A stretch of 64,000 nucleotides of DNA, taken from assembly GCF_946407605.1 (NCBI RefSeq), contig NZ_CAMJOS010000022.1, forward strand, positions 1 to 64,000, read 5' to 3'. Positions 37,892-46,728 of the stretch are shown piece by piece. The DNA comes from an uncultured Prevotella sp. Lineage in GTDB: Bacteria > Bacteroidota > Bacteroidia > Bacteroidales > Bacteroidaceae. The translations under genes and the position numbers were made by a program. Positions within the stretch are counted from its first letter, which is position 1. Each line of letters opens with the position of its first letter. The notes beneath the pieces were generated by a model, which searched no databases, was not told where the DNA came from, and saw only the letters and a list, made by a program, of their open reading frames with translations.

Positions 37892-40800
37892 TTACATTCT
37901 GCCGCCGAAGCCGCCGCCTCCACCGAAGCCACCGCCGCCTCCGCGACCTCCTCCGAAGCCACCGCCACCACCGCGTCCGCCGCGGTTGCCACGGCCTTCG
38001 CCTTCGCCTCCGCCGAAGCCGCCACGACCTTGGTTGTTACCTCCGAAGAAGTTGAGGCGATAGCTGACATGCAGCATGGCGTAAGAGGTAATGGCGTTGA
38101 CCTCACGATCGGTCCAGCCATTGGCATTGATGGTACGTGAGAAGTTGGTCTGCTCGTGCAGGATATCGTACCACTGCAGTATGACGGTGAGTTTCTTGCC
38201 GCGCAGGAAGCTCTGCGAGAGCTGTGCGTTCCACAGCATCTCGTTGGTGTTGAGGGTCTCGTCGGCATAGCCTCGCTTGCTATATACGTGGAAGTCGGTA
38301 GAGAGGTCGGTACCCCACGGGAAGGTGATGCGGGTGTTGCCGCCGTAGTTGAAGTTCCACGTGTCGAGATTACGCGAAGCCTGCAGTCGGTTCTCGGTGC
38401 GTGCGTAGGTGGTAGATGCGTTGAGTGACACGTTGAGCCACTTGTTGCGGAAGCTCAGCGAGACATCGGGTGACACGTTGATGCTATGGGTGACGTTGCG
38501 GTCGGGTGTCTCCGTGCGGTTCTGGTTCACATAGCTCACCTGATGGCGGTAGTTGGCCCTCAGGCTACCGCTGAGGTCCCAGCGGTTGAGGGTGTCGAGA
38601 CCCATGTTGAAGGTGATGCCGCCGTTAGTGCTCCAGTTACCATTGTAGTTGTCAGGACGACTGATGCGGCGACCTGTGAGCTCTTCATAGGTAACGATGT
38701 TGCCGATGCTGTTGGTGGTGACCTGGAAACTGGCGTTAGAGCTGAAGCTCCAGTGGCGCTGGTTCTTTGGCACCTGGAAGCCCATACTGTCTTCTACAAG
38801 CGTGGGCTTGCGCTGCATCTGGAAGTTAGTGGAGAAATTATAGTTGAACGAGGGCTTCAGACCAGGGTTACCCATGGTGACTGACAGCGGGTTGGTGTCG
38901 TCGTAGATGTCGAGTAGCTGTGTGATGCTGGGCTGCGACATGTTTCCTCTAAACTGCACCTGCAGGTTGGTGTACTGGTCGAAGCGATAGCGCAGGTTGA
39001 GGGTGGGGGAGACGTTGACAACGGTACGTACGGTGTCGACGGGCTTGCCCAGGTACTGCTGGATATAGTGCGACTTCTGTGGTTGCAGGTTGACACCCAC
39101 GTTCATATTGTATTTCTCGCGGTTCAGACGAATCTGTATGTCAGCATTATGACTATACTCCGTACGCTCAGAATAGCGGCTGAGGCTGGTAGAGAGGAAT
39201 GTCTCGTAGTTATCGGGCAGGAAACCGAAGTCACGATAGTCGTCGAGGGCGCGCTGGAACTCCTCCTCACTCATGCCCAGCAGGTCGTAGGTCTGCGGGT
39301 CGCTTTTCTGATAATTATACCTGAAATTGTAGTTCAACTGCAGGAAGATACCCTCCTGTCCCACCATCCGTCGACCACGATTGCCGAAGGGACCACGTCC
39401 GCGCTGGGTGGTGTCCACAGGCTCCTCCTTACGTGGGAAGATATAGACGGGCTCGGTGTATGTGGTACCTATCTGGAAGCTGTAGTTCTTGGTGTCGCTG
39501 GTTGTGTAGCGGTTGGTCTGGTAAACAGAGTCTTGACCCAGCTTGTTTTTCTGCAGCCAGAGGTGAACACCCGAGAGGTTGGCATTGCGGTTGTCGCCAT
39601 CGCTATAGTTGACGTTGCCGCTGAGGGCGACGTTACGACCATTGCTGTTCAGACGGCGGTATATCTGCACCTGCGAGCTGAGGTTCCTATTATTACCATA
39701 GCTCAACGACTTGTTCTCGCGGCTGTTGACTACCAGGCTGTCCTTGCTCATCGTCTTCAGACCGTCGTTGCTGAGGGGGTCGGTGACATAGTCGAAGGGG
39801 TCGGCATTGAACGATGCCGAGGTAGAGCCGTTCTGATTGTCGTTGCTGGAGATGCTGACGTTAGGACGGAACGAGAGGTTGGTGACCGAGTCTATCTGCC
39901 ACTGCAGGTTCATGTTGCCTGTCCACGAGTTGTTGCGGCTGTAGCTCTGGCTGACGCTGTTGGAGAAGGCACCGCCACGTGTGTTGACGAAGTTCTCCGA
40001 GCCAGTGCGGTTCCAGTTGTTAGTGTTGTTGTGAGTCCAGGTAACACGACCGCTAAGCTTCAGGTCCTTGTCGTTCTCGTAGCTGATGTCGAGGGCACCC
40101 GTCTTGGTGTGACGCTGTCCCTGACCATTGCCTCGGCCTCGTCCGCCACGACCCGAGAAGTTTCTGTCGTTGACGTTGTTGGCGTTGCCCATGAAGGTAT
40201 AGCGCATGGCACCGAAGGGCTTCATGGCGGTGAGACGCACACCATAGCGTTGGTCGGTACCAATACCTAAGTCAGGGTTGGCCTGTATGCCGTTGCGTGC
40301 GCTACGCTTGGTGGTGAACTCGAGCACGAAGTCATCGTTGCCGTCGTCCACACCCGTCATACGGCTCAGGTCGCTCTTCTCGTCGTAGGCCTTCACCTTG
40401 TCGATAACGTAAGACGGCAGGTTCTTCATCACGGCATCGTTGTTGCCTGTCATGAAGTCGCGACCGTCGAGCTTGAACTTCTTCACCTCCTTGCCGTTGA
40501 CGGTAATCTTACCGTCGTCGTCAATCTTGGCACCAGGCAACACCTCGACCAGCGCCTCGATGACGGAGCCCTCGGGCACACGGAAGGCATCGGCATTATA
40601 GACTACCGTATCATCCTTGATGACCATCTTGGGGATGTTGGCCACAACGATGGCTTCGGCTATCTCTACCGTGTTGGGCTCCAGCGAGATGGTGCCCAGC
40701 GACTGGTTGCTGCTGGTCTTGTTGATGTTGCGGGTGTATTCCTTGTAACCCAGAAAGGTGATCTTCATGAAATAATTGCCAGAGCGGACTTCGCTAAACG

Positions 40801-41017
40801 AAAAAGCGCCGCGTTCGTCGGAGAGCGTGCCTCCCACGAAGGTGGTGTCCTTGGCATTGTTTCTGCGGGTTGTGATGCGGTAGAGCTGTACGGTGGCTCT
40901 TTCCAAAACTTCACCATTGTCTTTGTCGATGACGCGGCCGGAAAGGGTCTCACGCTGGGCATTAGCGCTCATGCTCAGCAATAGGGCCACCAGCAGTAGG
41001 AGGTGTCGTAGGTCCAT
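37892..41017 (-). CDS. TonB-receptor-like outer-membrane beta-barrel with carboxypeptidase-regulatory domain and Gly-rich tail
   Basis: The 1041-residue protein has a signal peptide (about 1-20), an N-terminal carboxypeptidase-regulatory-like beta-sandwich (about 24-110; GRVIDKDNGEVLERATV), a plug-like region with KKFKLDGRDFMTGN, and a large C-terminal beta-barrel of the OMP_b-brl_3 type. The last 50 residues are almost only Gly with Arg, Phe and Asn (GGGGGFGGGRGGGGGFGG), encoded by a GC-rich repetitive 3' end (37895-38035). No SusD partner is adjacent, so the cargo is unknown. Secretion or surface functions of the tail are only inferred. Confidence 0.83.
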   Translation of the reverse strand: MDLRHLLLLVALLLSMSANAQRETLSGRVIDKDNGEVLERATVQLYRITTRRNNAKDTTFVGGTLSDERGAFSFSEVRSGNYFMKITFLGYKEYTRNINKTSSNQSLGTISLEPNTVEIAEAIVVANIPKMVIKDDTVVYNADAFRVPEGSVIEALVEVLPGAKIDDDGKITVNGKEVKKFKLDGRDFMTGNNDAVMKNLPSYVIDKVKAYDEKSDLSRMTGVDDGNDDFVLEFTTKRSARNGIQANPDLGIGTDQRYGVRLTAMKPFGAMRYTFMGNANNVNDRNFSGRGGRGRGNGQGQRHTKTGALDISYENDKDLKLSGRVTWTHNNTNNWNRTGSENFVNTRGGAFSNSVSQSYSRNNSWTGNMNLQWQIDSVTNLSFRPNVSISSNDNQNGSTSASFNADPFDYVTDPLSNDGLKTMSKDSLVVNSRENKSLSYGNNRNLSSQVQIYRRLNSNGRNVALSGNVNYSDGDNRNANLSGVHLWLQKNKLGQDSVYQTNRYTTSDTKNYSFQIGTTYTEPVYIFPRKEEPVDTTQRGRGPFGNRGRRMVGQEGIFLQLNYNFRYNYQKSDPQTYDLLGMSEEEFQRALDDYRDFGFLPDNYETFLSTSLSRYSERTEYSHNADIQIRLNREKYNMNVGVNLQPQKSHYIQQYLGKPVDTVRTVVNVSPTLNLRYRFDQYTNLQVQFRGNMSQPSITQLLDIYDDTNPLSVTMGNPGLKPSFNYNFSTNFQMQRKPTLVEDSMGFQVPKNQRHWSFSSNASFQVTTNSIGNIVTYEELTGRRISRPDNYNGNWSTNGGITFNMGLDTLNRWDLSGSLRANYRHQVSYVNQNRTETPDRNVTHSINVSPDVSLSFRNKWLNVSLNASTTYARTENRLQASRNLDTWNFNYGGNTRITFPWGTDLSTDFHVYSKRGYADETLNTNEMLWNAQLSQSFLRGKKLTVILQWYDILHEQTNFSRTINANGWTDREVNAITSYAMLHVSYRLNFFGGNNQGRGGFGGGEGEGRGNRGGRGGGGGFGGGRGGGGGFGGGGGFGGRM

Positions 41018-41116
41018 TTGTCTAGTTCGTATAATTAATAAGGGTTTTAACTAAATGTTTTGATGGATTGCGGCGCGGATGGTTTAACGGTTTAAGACTT
41101 TTTATGTTTTTCGGAT

Positions 41117-41163
41117 AATGAAAAAGTCCGATCGCAGGGCTTTTATAACCTGCAACCGGACTT
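41117..41163 (-). terminator. Terminator of the lytic transglycosylase gene
   Basis: On the minus strand AAGTCCGGTTGCAGG pairs with CCTGCGATCGGACTT around a 10-nt loop, followed by TTTC. Confidence 0.7.
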
Positions 41164-41199
41164 GTATGCGTTTTGTGATTCATTGTTGTTGCATGAAAC

Positions 41200-41631
41200 T
41201 CACTTCATGCGTCTTAGTACTTTCTGATAATAACGGTTTGTAGCACGTACACTGAAGTTAGGTCCGCCATTCCATAAACGTATTGCTTTCTCTACGTCGT
41301 TCTTGGCGTTGTACTTAGACTGAATCAGAAGGAACATCTCTTTCGACTTGGCCACGTCGTATCTGTCGGCCAAAGTGTAACGCAGTTCACTGCCGCGAGC
41401 CTCGAGGATGATGTTACATTCCTTGACGGCAATAGGAGTAATCTGCATGGCGCCTACCGAGTTCCCACTCACGGCGTTTGGATTTCCTTCGCTCTCTACC
41501 AGTATGATGGCCTCTATCACAGGGGTCCAGTCAAACTGCTCTGGAGTTGTCTTTTTGGCTGCCCCAGCACTGAGGGGCCTCAGGATTAAGATAGACAAGC
41601 CCAGACAAAATAGTTTTGCATATTTTACCAT
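41200..41631 (-). CDS. Lytic transglycosylase (SLT-like) domain protein
   Basis: A small secreted protein of 143 residues: signal peptide (about 1-24) followed by a minimal goose-lysozyme-like/SLT domain with the catalytic Glu in LVESEGNPNAVSGNSVGAMQ, then a late RLWNGGPNFSVRATNRYYQKV. Such enzymes cleave peptidoglycan between MurNAc and GlcNAc. It is about as short as the fold allows. Its leader carries a perfect hairpin GGGCTT-N5-AAGCCC at 41647-41663 between promoter and start codon, which could affect translation. Confidence 0.83.
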   Translation of the reverse strand: MVKYAKLFCLGLSILILRPLSAGAAKKTTPEQFDWTPVIEAIILVESEGNPNAVSGNSVGAMQITPIAVKECNIILEARGSELRYTLADRYDVAKSKEMFLLIQSKYNAKNDVEKAIRLWNGGPNFSVRATNRYYQKVLRRMK

Positions 41632-41728
41632 AGACTCTATGTAATGGGGCTTATCACAAGCCCTTGAATGAATATTTTCTCTTGTCCGTTCTCATCACGA
41701 GAGTAATGGGCAATCCTGAATCTGCGTG

Positions 41729-41761
41729 CAAAGATAATGAAATTTTTGCAAGAGTGCCAAA
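41729..41761 (-). promoter_or_regulatory. Promoter of the lytic transglycosylase gene
   Basis: Minus-strand TATCTTTG (41729-41736) with TTTG (41758-41761) 21 bp upstream. The leader is about 90 nt long. Confidence 0.6.
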
Positions 41762-41798
41762 TAAATTTAGTTTTTTTTGCTTTTATTTAGATGCCAAT

Positions 41799-44417
41799 TT
41801 AGTCGATGTCGACCACCGTAATACCTGCTCCGCCGAACTGCACATGCTCGTCTTTGCAGGACTTTACGTTGGGTACGGTGCGCAGATATTGGCGTATCAG
41901 CTGGCGCAGAATACCGCTGCCGGTGCCGTGGAGAATACGTACCCTCGACATGCCGATGAGGATGGCATCGTCGATGAAGTGCATCACGGTGTCGATGGCT
42001 TCGTCGCCACGCATACCGCGCACGTCGATGTCCTGGTGGAAGTTCGATTTGCGGTCCTCCATCGTGGCACGCGTCATCTTCGAGGTCTGGATGGCCAGCT
42101 CGGCATGCTTCTGGGCGGCATTGCCACTTTCAACTTTCAACTTTCCACTTTCACCTTTCCACTTTCCACTTTCAACTCTCTCCAGTTGCTCTACCTTCAC
42201 CTTGCTGCGTACGTCGCCGAAGATCACGGAGGCTTGCTTGCCTTGTATGCTCTCTATCGTGCCAATGGTGTTAAGACCTTTTATGCGCACGCTGTCGCCA
42301 ATTTGGAGTTGAGCGTTTGTCGCCGCTGAGCTATTCTCTTTCCACTCTCCTCTTTCCTCCTTCCTCTTTCCACTCTCCTCTTTCCTCTTTTTATTCTCCT
42401 CTTTCCTCTTTTCTTTACGAGCCTTGCGCTCCTCCATCTGACGAAGCTTCTTGGCAAACTCCTCCTCGCTCATCAGACCACGGGTGTCGTCGTTCTGCAC
42501 CTGGGCACGAAACTCCTGCAGCTCCTCACGAATCTCGCGGGTGCGCTCCTTCTCGGCCTGTGCCTCACGAATCTCGCGGATGGCGTTCTCTATCTTACGG
42601 TTAGCCTCGGCCAACAGCTCTTCAGCCTGCTGCTGGGCGCGCTGTATGATTTTCTTTCGTTCGCGTTCTATCTCCTCCAGGTTACTCTCATAGCGCTGGA
42701 TATGTCCCTCCAGGTTCTTCTCGTGCTGATGGATGGTCTGACGCTTGCCTTCCCAGTAGCGCTTGTCGCGCACAATGTCCTGCAGGTATTTGTCGCTCTG
42801 TATGTACTCCGAGCCTACGATGTCCGACGCATCTTTGATCACCTCCTCGGGCAGTCCAGTCTTGCGGGCTATCTCGATGGCAAAGCTGGAGCCAGGCTGA
42901 CCTATGCTCAGCTGGAACAGCGCCTGCATCTCATGACGGTCGTAGAGCATCGCACCATTCACCACACCCTCGTGGTCGTCGGCAAAATGCTTCAGGTTCT
43001 GATAGTGGGTGGTGATGATTCCGAAGGTCTTCTTCTGCCAGAACTGCTTCAGCACGGCTTCGGCAATGGCGCCGCCAATCATAGGCTCTGTGCCGCCTCC
43101 AAACTCATCTATTAATAATAAGGTGTGGGCGTCGCAGCTCTTGATCATCTGCTTCATATTCATCAGGTGCGACGAGTAGGTCGACAGGTCGTCCTCTATG
43201 CTCTGCTCGTCGCCGATGTCAATCATGATGTTCTGGAACAGACCACAGGTAGAGCGCTCGCTCATGGGCACGCTGAGTCCACATTGCAGCATATACTGCA
43301 GCAGACCCACCGTCTTCAGACATACCGACTTACCGCCCGCGTTGGGGCCAGAGATAATTAACAATCTTCCAACATTTCTCTTTCCACTCTCCTCTTTCCT
43401 CTTTCCACTAAGTTCTATATCCAGTGGCACCACTTTCTTGTCCTGTTTCGCCAGCGACCTTTGCAGCAACGGGTGTATCGCCCTTATCCAGTCTATCGTG
43501 GGTTCCGCTTTCACCTCTGGTTCAAAGGCCTGCATCTGCTCGGCCAGCTCAGCCTTCGCCTGTATCAGGTCGATGGTGGCCAGGAAACGGTACGAGTCGA
43601 GAATCTCCTTTACGTGAGGACGTACCTCGTCGGAGAAGACCGTCAGGATGCGAATCACCTCGCGACGCTCTTCCGCCTCCAGCTCACGTACACGGTTGTT
43701 AGCCTCCACCACCTCGGCAGGCTCAATAAACACGGTCTTACCCGTTGCACTCTCGTCGTGCACAATGCCGTTGATCTTGCGTTTCAGCGCTGGTGCCACA
43801 GGAATCATCAGTCTTCCGTCGCGCAGCGTGGGTGCCGCATCCTTGTCAACCAAGCCGTCGCGCTGTGCCGAGTGTAATATAGTATATAAGGTACGCGAGA
43901 TGCTACCCTCCATCTTCGACTGCTCGTGACGTATGCCAGCCAACGTCATCGATGCGCTGTCCTTGATCCTGCCATACTTATCCAAAATGGAGTCTATGCG
44001 CCGAATCATCGCAGGAAAGATGAACACACCTTCTGTCAGTCGATAGAGCGCAGGGTATTGTGGACTGTTTCCTTCTTCCACATTCCTCTGAAGGAAGTTC
44101 ACGATATTGGCGATGGTCTCCAGCGAGCGACGCAGGTCGAATACCTCGTTCTCCTCCAGGTGCGTGTTAGCCAGTCTGATGCGGGTGATGCTCTCGCGCA
44201 CATCGAAGAAATACTGCATGGGGAAGTCGTCGTGCTCCTCCTTCAGTCGTCTGAACTCCCGCACCTGCTGCAGCCATTCGTTCACCTCGTCAGCGTTCTG
44301 CGAGAAGGCCATCTCGTCCACCATCTCGCGTCCCAATGAGCTGAGACAGCGCTGCTTCAGCAACGTGCGTATTTCGCTAAACCCTATTTTCTGTTCGTAG
44401 TTATTCGGATAAATCAT
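41799..44417 (-). CDS. mutS2: Endonuclease MutS2 with heptad-encoded insertions
   Basis: MutS2 proteins act on branched DNA and on collided ribosomes, not in mismatch repair. The protein of 872 residues has MutS-type lever and clamp helices (about 1-300), the ATPase with Walker A GPNAGGKS and Walker B LLIDEFGGGTEP, a long Lys/Glu/Arg coiled coil (about 520-690), and a C-terminal Smr nuclease domain (DVRGMRG, HGTGSGILRQLI). Three non-conserved Lys/Glu/Ser/Gly-rich stretches (about 335-350, 667-695, 745-765) are encoded by 7-bp repeat runs. I start at ATG 44417 (MIYPNNYEQ): the promoter's -7 box lies only 4 nt upstream, so the in-frame ATG at 44435 would not be transcribed. Confidence 0.9.
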   Translation of the reverse strand: MIYPNNYEQKIGFSEIRTLLKQRCLSSLGREMVDEMAFSQNADEVNEWLQQVREFRRLKEEHDDFPMQYFFDVRESITRIRLANTHLEENEVFDLRRSLETIANIVNFLQRNVEEGNSPQYPALYRLTEGVFIFPAMIRRIDSILDKYGRIKDSASMTLAGIRHEQSKMEGSISRTLYTILHSAQRDGLVDKDAAPTLRDGRLMIPVAPALKRKINGIVHDESATGKTVFIEPAEVVEANNRVRELEAEERREVIRILTVFSDEVRPHVKEILDSYRFLATIDLIQAKAELAEQMQAFEPEVKAEPTIDWIRAIHPLLQRSLAKQDKKVVPLDIELSGKRKEESGKRNVGRLLIISGPNAGGKSVCLKTVGLLQYMLQCGLSVPMSERSTCGLFQNIMIDIGDEQSIEDDLSTYSSHLMNMKQMIKSCDAHTLLLIDEFGGGTEPMIGGAIAEAVLKQFWQKKTFGIITTHYQNLKHFADDHEGVVNGAMLYDRHEMQALFQLSIGQPGSSFAIEIARKTGLPEEVIKDASDIVGSEYIQSDKYLQDIVRDKRYWEGKRQTIHQHEKNLEGHIQRYESNLEEIERERKKIIQRAQQQAEELLAEANRKIENAIREIREAQAEKERTREIREELQEFRAQVQNDDTRGLMSEEEFAKKLRQMEERKARKEKRKEENKKRKEESGKRKEERGEWKENSSAATNAQLQIGDSVRIKGLNTIGTIESIQGKQASVIFGDVRSKVKVEQLERVESGKWKGESGKLKVESGNAAQKHAELAIQTSKMTRATMEDRKSNFHQDIDVRGMRGDEAIDTVMHFIDDAILIGMSRVRILHGTGSGILRQLIRQYLRTVPNVKSCKDEHVQFGGAGITVVDID
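42121..42181. repeat. Heptanucleotide repeats in mutS2 (TTCAACT/TTCCACT)
   Basis: About eight 7-bp units run within the coding sequence between the KOW-like and Smr regions and encode SGKLKVESG-type residues. 7 x 3 = 21 bp keeps a 7-residue protein period in frame. Confidence 0.75.
42333..42415. repeat. Heptanucleotide repeats in mutS2 (CTTTCCA/CTCCTCT)
   Basis: About eleven 7-bp units encode KEENKKRKEESGKRKEE in the MutS2 linker after the coiled coil. Confidence 0.75.
43368..43412. repeat. Heptanucleotide repeats in mutS2 just before Walker A
   Basis: About five or six units of CTTTCCA/CTCTCCT encode GKRKEESGKRNVG immediately ahead of the conserved LLIISGPNAGGKS strand. Confidence 0.7.
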
Positions 44418-44421
44418 GCTG

Positions 44422-44453
44422 CAAAGGTAGTGCAAATCGAGCGAAAAACCAAA
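44422..44453 (-). promoter_or_regulatory. Promoter of mutS2, adjacent to its start codon
   Basis: Minus-strand TTTG (44450-44453) and TACCTTTG (44422-44429) with exactly 20 bp between them. The ATG at 44417 begins 4 nt after the -7 box, so the mRNA would be leaderless or nearly so. Confidence 0.65.
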
Positions 44454-44600
44454 TTTATTTGAGTTTTTCCGAGATGCAGCCTACTTTCGAGGCGTAGACT
44501 CAAAGTGCGAATAAGCGAGTAAAAACCAAATTTATTTGAGTATTTTCGAGCGTGAGTACCTTAGACTACAGGTCAAAGGTAGTGCAAACCGAACGAAAAG
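44425..44600 (-). repeat. Promoter-bearing dispersed repeat, two tandem copies
   Basis: The block AAAACCAAATTTATTTGAG occurs twice (near 44446 and 44526), each followed by TTTTCGAG. ACCTTAGACTACAGGTC and CAAAGGTAGTGCAAA follow. It is the same family as 28153-28218, with degenerate relatives at 845-985 and 17740-17850. Confidence 0.6.
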
Positions 44601-44668
44601 ACAACAGAGTTAAGAGTTTTTAATACCTTTAATGTTAAAATTCTTTAAGAATAGATATTTTCTTATTT

Positions 44669-44695
44669 CATAATTCTTAATTCTTAATTAATATT
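44669..44695. repeat. Heptanucleotide repeat (AATTCTT)
   Basis: Two full AATTCTT units plus AATTAAT lie directly upstream of the tRNA-Ser -7 box (TACCTTTG, 44698-44705). Confidence 0.5.
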
Positions 44696-44697
44696 CG

Positions 44698-44705
44698 TAC
44701 CTTTG
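44698..44705 (+). promoter_or_regulatory. -7 box of tRNA-Ser
   Basis: TACCTTTG, 22 bp upstream of the tRNA. No TTTG is found at the -33 position. Confidence 0.5.
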
Positions 44706-44727
44706 CACCCGCTTTTCAGGCACTCAA

Positions 44728-44812
44728 GGAGAGATGGTAGAGTGGTCGATTACAACGGTCTTGAAAACCGTCGTGCTGAGAGGCACCGGGGGTTCGAATC
44801 CCTCTCTCTCCG
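44728..44812 (+). tRNA. tRNA-Ser (anticodon TGA)
   Basis: An 85-nt class II tRNA with acceptor GGAGAGA/TCTCTCC, anticodon arm ACGGT-CTTGAAA-ACCGT, a long variable arm (CGTGCTGAGAGGCACC), T-loop TTCGAAT and G73. CCA is not encoded. A partial copy of its 3' end occurs about 110 bp downstream. Confidence 0.95.
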
Positions 44813-44819
44813 CAACAAG

Positions 44820-44848
44820 AAACGTCAAGCTTTTCTTGGCGTTTTTTT
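44820..44848 (+). terminator. Terminator of tRNA-Ser
   Basis: ACGTCAAG-CTTTT-CTTGGCGT stem followed by seven T residues. Confidence 0.8.
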
Positions 44849-44901
44849 GTTGCGTATGCGAACCATGTTCTCACGTTCTTTTAGTCGCTATGCTTGGTAA
44901 A

Positions 44902-44966
44902 AGCGCCCCTTCGGGTCGAGCGCGAATCCCTCTCTCCGCAACCATCATTACGATGATTGCGTTTTT
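44902..44966 (+). repeat. REP-like motif plus partial tRNA-Ser 3' end and second terminator
   Basis: GCGCCCCTTCGGGTCGAGCGCG (44902-44924) runs into CGAATCCCTCTCTCCGCAAC (44923-44942), which repeats the tRNA-Ser T-loop and acceptor end at 44795-44816 with one TC lost. A hairpin with CATCAT/GATGAT and T6 follows. The arrangement mirrors that at tRNA-fMet (37785-37877). Confidence 0.7.
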
Positions 44967-44967
44967 T

Positions 44968-45369
44968 CTATTTCATTTTCCACTCGCCGTTACGTTCCAC
45001 CATCGGCACCAGGACTTCCTCCAGCGTGCTGTCGGCATAGCATACCATCAGGAATACCTGCATGAGCTGGAGCGTGCTGTCCATCTGGGCACGCGAAGCC
45101 GTAATGGAGGCAATGTCGCCGTGCTCCTCTTTATGCTGTACGATGAACTGTTTGTATGTGGTGATGAGCTGCTCGCGATAGCTGGCAGGCATCTGCTCCG
45201 CATCGGCACGACCTGCCAGGAACGATTCGTAGTCGCCCTCCAGCAGACTCTCATAGCTTTGCTGGGCTGAGGCCATGGCAGCATCCTCGGGGGTGGGCTC
45301 TTCGCCACAGGCCATGAGGCTTATGAGGCCGAGGAGCCCCATGAGCCCTATGAAAAATCGCTTCTTCAT
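44968..45369 (-). CDS. Small lipoprotein of unknown function
   Basis: A 133-residue precursor with signal sequence and lipobox SLMAC (Cys21), then a short acidic linker and a helical domain (about 30-110), ending in a beta pair with [10 protein letters not shown]. The end EWKMK is reminiscent of DUF4878/SnoaL-like lipoproteins, but I do not recognise the family with confidence. It overlaps the der stop by 4 bp, so it is translated from the same transcript. Confidence 0.7.
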   Translation of the reverse strand: MKKRFFIGLMGLLGLISLMACGEEPTPEDAAMASAQQSYESLLEGDYESFLAGRADAEQMPASYREQLITTYKQFIVQHKEEHGDIASITASRAQMDSTLQLMQVFLMVCYADSTLEEVLVPMVERNGEWKMK

Positions 45370-46679
45370 TTCTGACGGATAAAGATATTGATGGGCGAGC
45401 CTGTCAGCGTCCAGTGCTGACGTATCTGGTTTTCAAGGAAGCGACGGTAGGGCTCCTTGATATACTGCGGCAGGTTGGCGTAGAAGATAAAGGTGGGAAT
45501 CTGGGTGTCGGGCACCTGACTCACATATTTGATCTTGATATACTTGCCTTTGATGCTGGGCGGCGGCGTGGCCTCGATGATGGGCAGCATCACCTCGTTG
45601 AGCTTGTTGGTGCCAATGCGTATCTTACGGTTCAGATAGACCTCCTTGGCGGTCTCCAGCACCTTGAAGATGCGCTGCTTGGTCATGGCCGAGGCGAAGA
45701 TGATGGGGAAGTCCTTGAAGGGTGCCATACGTTCGCGGATGGCATTCTCGAAGGTGTCGATGACTATCTGACTCTTGTCTTCCACAAGGTCCCATTTGTT
45801 GACCACCACCACCAGGCTCTTGTTGTTCTTCTGAATGAGCTGGAAGATATTCATGTCCTGTGCCTCGATACCGCGGGTGGCATCGATCATGAGGATGCAC
45901 ACGTCGCTATTCTCAATGGCGCGGATAGAGCGCATGACGCTATAGAACTCCAGGTCTTCGCTGACCTTGTTCTTGCGGCGGATGCCTGCGGTATCGACCA
46001 GATAGAAGTCGAAGCCGAACTTATCGTAGCGGGTGTAGATAGAGTCGCGTGTGGTGCCAGCGATATCGGTTACGATGTTGCGCTCCTCGCCGATGAAAGC
46101 GTTGATGAGGCTCGACTTGCCCGCATTAGGACGTCCCACCACAGCAAAGCGAGGGATACCCTCCTCGGCATCGTCCTTGTCTTTCTTAGGCAGGGTCTCA
46201 ATCACCTTGTCGAGCAGGTCGCCAGTACCGCTACCTGTGGCGGCGCTGATGCAGTAGGGGTCGCCTAGCCCCAGCTTGTAGAACTCGTACTGTCCGTAGT
46301 TGTCCTTGTTGTCGTCGGCCTTGTTGGCCACCAGCAGCACTGGCAGCTTGGCGCGGCGCAGGATCTGTGCCACATCCATGTCCCAGTCGGTGACGCCGTT
46401 CTTGATGTCGCAGACAAACAGCACCAGGTCGGCCTCCTCGGTGGCTATGACCACCTGCTTGCGAATCTCCTCCTCGAAGATATCATCACTGTTGACCACC
46501 CAGCCGCCAGTATCCACCACCGAGAACTCGTTGCCGCACCATTCGCACTTGCCGTACTGGCGGTCGCGGGTGGTGCCGGCCTCGTCGCTGACGATGGCCT
46601 GACGACTATTGGTCAGTCTATTGAATAAGGTGGACTTACCCACGTTGGGACGGCCCACAATAGCTACTAAATTTCCCAT
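45366..46679 (-). CDS. der: Ribosome-associated GTPase Der (EngA)
   Basis: This tandem GTPase is needed for 50S subunit maturation. The 437-residue protein has G-domain 1 ([13 protein letters not shown] at about 9-21, DTGGW, NKAD) and G-domain 2 ([13 protein letters not shown] near 184, [12 protein letters not shown]), then the KH-like C-terminal domain (about 350-437). Length and motif order are canonical. The small lipoprotein gene downstream overlaps it by 4 bp; era lies upstream in the same direction across a heptad-repeat gap. Confidence 0.96.
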   Translation of the reverse strand: MGNLVAIVGRPNVGKSTLFNRLTNSRQAIVSDEAGTTRDRQYGKCEWCGNEFSVVDTGGWVVNSDDIFEEEIRKQVVIATEEADLVLFVCDIKNGVTDWDMDVAQILRRAKLPVLLVANKADDNKDNYGQYEFYKLGLGDPYCISAATGSGTGDLLDKVIETLPKKDKDDAEEGIPRFAVVGRPNAGKSSLINAFIGEERNIVTDIAGTTRDSIYTRYDKFGFDFYLVDTAGIRRKNKVSEDLEFYSVMRSIRAIENSDVCILMIDATRGIEAQDMNIFQLIQKNNKSLVVVVNKWDLVEDKSQIVIDTFENAIRERMAPFKDFPIIFASAMTKQRIFKVLETAKEVYLNRKIRIGTNKLNEVMLPIIEATPPPSIKGKYIKIKYVSQVPDTQIPTFIFYANLPQYIKEPYRRFLENQIRQHWTLTGSPINIFIRQK

Positions 46680-46680
46680 A

Positions 46681-46728
46681 TCTTAATCTCTCAATCTCAA
46701 ATCTTAAACCTCAAAGCTCAAACCTAAT
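46681..46728. repeat. Heptanucleotide repeat between era and der
   Basis: Seven degenerate units with strict 7-bp phase: TCTTAAT, CTCTCAA, TCTCAAA, TCTTAAA, CCTCAAA, GCTCAAA, CCTAATC. Confidence 0.6.

Noticed and set aside
37732..38063. Plus-strand proline- or alanine-rich ORFs after tRNA-fMet
   Set aside because: They run antisense through the Gly codons of the outer-membrane protein tail and over the tRNA fragment.
39068..40270. 400-codon open frame opposite the outer-membrane barrel gene
   Set aside because: Antisense shadow; the minus-strand gene has a signal peptide and a domain structure.
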